Positions 43,204-45,318 of a stretch of 45,318 bases of DNA are shown here, piece after piece (within the stretch, counting starts at the first letter, position 1; each line of letters starts with the position of its first letter). A program made the position numbers and the translations under genes. This DNA comes from Saprospiraceae bacterium. GTDB lineage: Bacteria > Bacteroidota > Bacteroidia > Chitinophagales > Saprospiraceae. Location: positions 1 to 45,318 of the forward strand of contig JAQXDE010000046.1 of NCBI GenBank assembly GCA_029251525.1, written 5' to 3'. Under the pieces are notes generated by a model. That model had not been told where the DNA came from. It did no database searches and saw nothing but the letters and a program-made list of their open reading frames with translations.

Positions 43204-43995
43204 ATGGATAAAATAGAGAAAATAGAAGAACAGATATCAGGATTAAGAGAAAGGTTAAAAAATCATGAACTTTACTACCATTTGTCAGAAGTAAGAGATA
43301 TAAAAATCTTCATGGAAAAGCATGTCTATGCAGTTTGGGACTTTATGTCTCTTTTGAAAGCTCTTCAACAGCAGTTAACCTGTGTTTCCGTACCATGGAA
43401 GCCCTCAAGCAATGCAAAAACAGCAAGATTTATCAATGAAATTGTTCTAGGAGAAGAATCTGATTTAAACGGAAAAGGGTTACCTAAAAGTCATTTTGAG
43501 ATGTACATTGATGCAATGGATGAGGTCGGTGCTAGCTCAAAAAAAGTACAAGAATTAGTTAATTCTGTTAATTCAATGCAAGAAATTACTGAGTGCTTAA
43601 ATAATTCTTGTTTGAAAAAAGCTGAAAGAGAATTTTTAGAGTTTACTTTCAAAATAATCGAAACAAAGGAAACGCACAAAATAGCTGCAGCATTCACTTT
43701 TGGAAGAGAAGATCTTATTCCTGATATGTTCATTGCAATTATAGAAAAGTCCAATAACAATCAAGATAATAAGTTCCCCCAACTCACCTATTATCTAAAT
43801 AGGCATATTGAACTAGACGGTGACGAGCATGGACCTTTATCACTTGAAATGATAGCTGAATTATGTGGAAATAATGAAAATAAATGGAATGACGTGCTTG
43901 AAGTTTCGATAGAAGCTTTAGAAAAAAGGATTAGCCTATGGGATGAAATAGCAAATGAAATAAAGCTAAGGCAAAAAACTTACAATATTGCATAA
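43204..43995 (+). CDS. DUF3050 protein (heme-oxygenase-like fold)
   Basis: A 263-residue helical protein that matches DUF3050 well. Blocks visible are FMEKHVYAVWDFMSLLKALQ at 37-56 (counting from ATG 43204), INEIVLGEESD at 78-88, SHFEMYIDAM at 96-105, FTFGREDLIPDMF near 162-174 and HIELDGDEHGP near 198-208. The His, Glu and Asp residues repeated in these blocks suggest a metal site of the heme-oxygenase-like diiron type. The upstream TTG 43201 is directly before the ATG and is unlikely as a start. The gene stands alone and is closed by a strong terminator. Confidence 0.85.
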   Translation: MDKIEKIEEQISGLRERLKNHELYYHLSEVRDIKIFMEKHVYAVWDFMSLLKALQQQLTCVSVPWKPSSNAKTARFINEIVLGEESDLNGKGLPKSHFEMYIDAMDEVGASSKKVQELVNSVNSMQEITECLNNSCLKKAEREFLEFTFKIIETKETHKIAAAFTFGREDLIPDMFIAIIEKSNNNQDNKFPQLTYYLNRHIELDGDEHGPLSLEMIAELCGNNENKWNDVLEVSIEALEKRISLWDEIANEIKLRQKTYNIA

Positions 43996-43997
43996 AA

Positions 43998-44036
43998 GAA
44001 GGTGGGACGCAATGCCTCACCTTCCTCTGTTTTTTG
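43998..44036 (+). terminator. Intrinsic terminator after the DUF3050 gene
   Basis: GAAGGTG pairs with CACCTTC around a 13-base loop, and TCTGTTTTTT follows within a few bases. It begins 3 bp after the stop codon. Confidence 0.8.
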
Positions 44037-44040
44037 GGCT

Positions 44041-44514
44041 AAGAATAATAATAAAAGGAAATAAGTAAAGATACTTTAATCCCAGCTGTGGTCAGTTATT
44101 TAGCCCATCTGACTAAACAACTTACTAATTATCGGACTATTTAGATTGAACAAATGTTATTTTAAAATCCAATAGCCGAATACATAATACAATTAGAAGA
44201 CTCATATTCAAAAAAGATTTGATCTCTAATTTTCTTGCTTTAAATACTAACCTGTAAACATGTAGTGTAATTAATTAAGGTTAATCATCTATGTGATATT
44301 TAGGACAAATAAGTAAATAAGAGATAACAATTGCTAACCTATATAATCTATATTTGAATGAAAAATTATAAGCCCTAGGTTAGTATTTCAAAAACATAAC
44401 TGATTATTCATAAACGATAAAAATATATATAATCATTGTAGAAAATAATAATTCTGACAATACAGAAAGTCTAACTTTATTTAATTAATTAATTAAACTA
44501 AATAACCTTTCAAT
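44041..44514. other. Intergenic, no gene seen
   Basis: Very AT-rich. Four TTAA units in a row at 44481-44497 stand 20 bp before the next start and may be part of the promoter region. No coding potential found. Confidence 0.35.
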
Positions 44515-45102
44515 ATGAAAAGAATAATTTTAACAGCTACACTCATATTACTGAGCCTCTTTATTTTTAGCCAAAATACAAACCAAACTGATAAAAAAAC
44601 TTCAGTTGATAAAAATACAAAAACAACCGATTTCGGCTTCTCAATAAATCCAAAGGTCGGATTTTATAAAGCTAATAAAGATAAAGAGGGATTTACAAGT
44701 GGTGTAGAATTAAACGTTTTCAATAACGAGTCTCTATTTAGTGCTGATTATTATAGATTTGAAGAGTTTACTCTTTTTAAATCACCAGATGAGTATTTTA
44801 ATCAGATTGGATTGATGGTTGGAAAATATAATGAACAAGGTAATTTTAGGTTTCAATATCAGGCAGGTTTAGGGCTCATGTGGGGGCTAAAAAGATCTGA
44901 ATCGATCGCAGCAACTAGCCTATTTAATACAGAATTTGAAAGTGAAAATTTTACTACAATTGGATTTATACCTAAACTTAGCATTCAGATTATTCCATTT
45001 TCATTTTTAAGCTTAGGTATTGATTTTCAAGCAAATATTAATAAGGAAAATTCAGTATTTATGCCTTTAATAAGTGTTGGAATAGGTAAATTCAGAAACT
45101 AA
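44515..45102 (+). CDS. Exported barrel-like protein, unknown
   Basis: A 195-residue protein with a signal peptide ending near LFIFSQ (residue 20). A short polar stretch (residues 20-45) is followed by eight or so alternating strands (residues 50-195, e.g. FGFSINPKVGFY, FRFQYQAGLGLMWGL, FLSLGIDFQANI), as in small eight-stranded outer-membrane barrels. No family recognised. It is the last gene before the tetranucleotide tract. Confidence 0.75.
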   Translation: MKRIILTATLILLSLFIFSQNTNQTDKKTSVDKNTKTTDFGFSINPKVGFYKANKDKEGFTSGVELNVFNNESLFSADYYRFEEFTLFKSPDEYFNQIGLMVGKYNEQGNFRFQYQAGLGLMWGLKRSESIAATSLFNTEFESENFTTIGFIPKLSIQIIPFSFLSLGIDFQANINKENSVFMPLISVGIGKFRN

Positions 45103-45255
45103 AACATACATTGTATCAACATAGTTAAACACCATCTGCGAAAAAATAAGAAAGAAGCAACACAACCAATAATTCTAATCCTTTTAGCATTGGCAATCAA
45201 AATATAAAGAAAGCCAACTTTTTGAGTTTTCTCAGGCAACCTTCTGAATATATTT

Positions 45256-45318
<63 letters not shown>

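Overview
The window looks like a piece of chromosome from a Bacteroidota bacterium (Flavobacteriia or Saprospiria type). The evidence is low GC, several proteins with the type IX secretion (T9SS) C-terminal sorting domain (YPNPS start, basic end), lipoproteins of the LxxC class, a TAnnTTTG-type promoter box and many outer-membrane beta-barrel-like products. I see no rRNA, tRNA, CRISPR array, integrase, transposase or origin. The genus cannot be fixed from the sequence alone.

Layout. 1-2.7 kb: the 3' end of a barrel-like gene, a second barrel-like protein and a penicillin-binding/beta-lactamase-fold serine hydrolase. 2.7-7.6 kb: a T9SS-exported VCBS/FG-GAP propeller, the stub of a second propeller, an RCC1-type propeller and a lipoprotein esterase. 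7.6-9.2 kb: decayed DNA. 9.2-12 kb: an AraC regulator followed by a same-strand set of cytochrome c, AhpD-like, DUF1772 and small membrane genes. 12.2-14.3 kb: a large protein with the N-terminus of DUF4157 toxins linked to extracellular contractile injection systems (eCIS), but without DUF4157. 14.5-25 kb: a lipoprotein, a broken DUF3298-like gene, a P1 peptidase, two more propellers, a GLPGLI-like protein, a thioredoxin-fold lipoprotein and a GNAT acetyltransferase. 25.4-27.4 kb: a citrate-lyase-like lyase fused to a mesaconyl/itaconyl-CoA hydratase-like double hotdog. 27.7-30.5 kb: a lipoprotein, a frameshifted DinB/YfiT gene, and an HxlR regulator divergent from an alpha/beta hydrolase. 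31.5-36.2 kb (minus strand with divergent AraC): a D-2-hydroxyacid dehydrogenase-type FAD/Fe-S protein and an isochorismatase-like hydrolase. 36.5-45.3 kb: an OsmC relic, membrane and glyoxalase-fold proteins, an aminotransferase/FAD monooxygenase pair, a decayed barrel gene, a DUF3050 protein, a final barrel-like protein and a tetranucleotide repeat.

Two themes join the parts. First, the region is a patchwork of single genes, many preceded by a short element that runs from about AACAAC after the previous stop to CCGTTRGC-N3-AATTA just before the next ATG, as gene cassettes would be. Second, duplication and decay are frequent. A 2-kb block is present twice (2702-4785 and 17366-19403). Pieces of one barrel gene's 3' end lie at three sites besides the full-length end. 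At least five genes are broken by stops or one-base indels.

Most informative loci: the DUF4157-less eCIS-type protein, the lyase-hydratase fusion, the cassette-boundary-like element, and the DinB/YfiT gene with a 7-bp repeat on its start codon.
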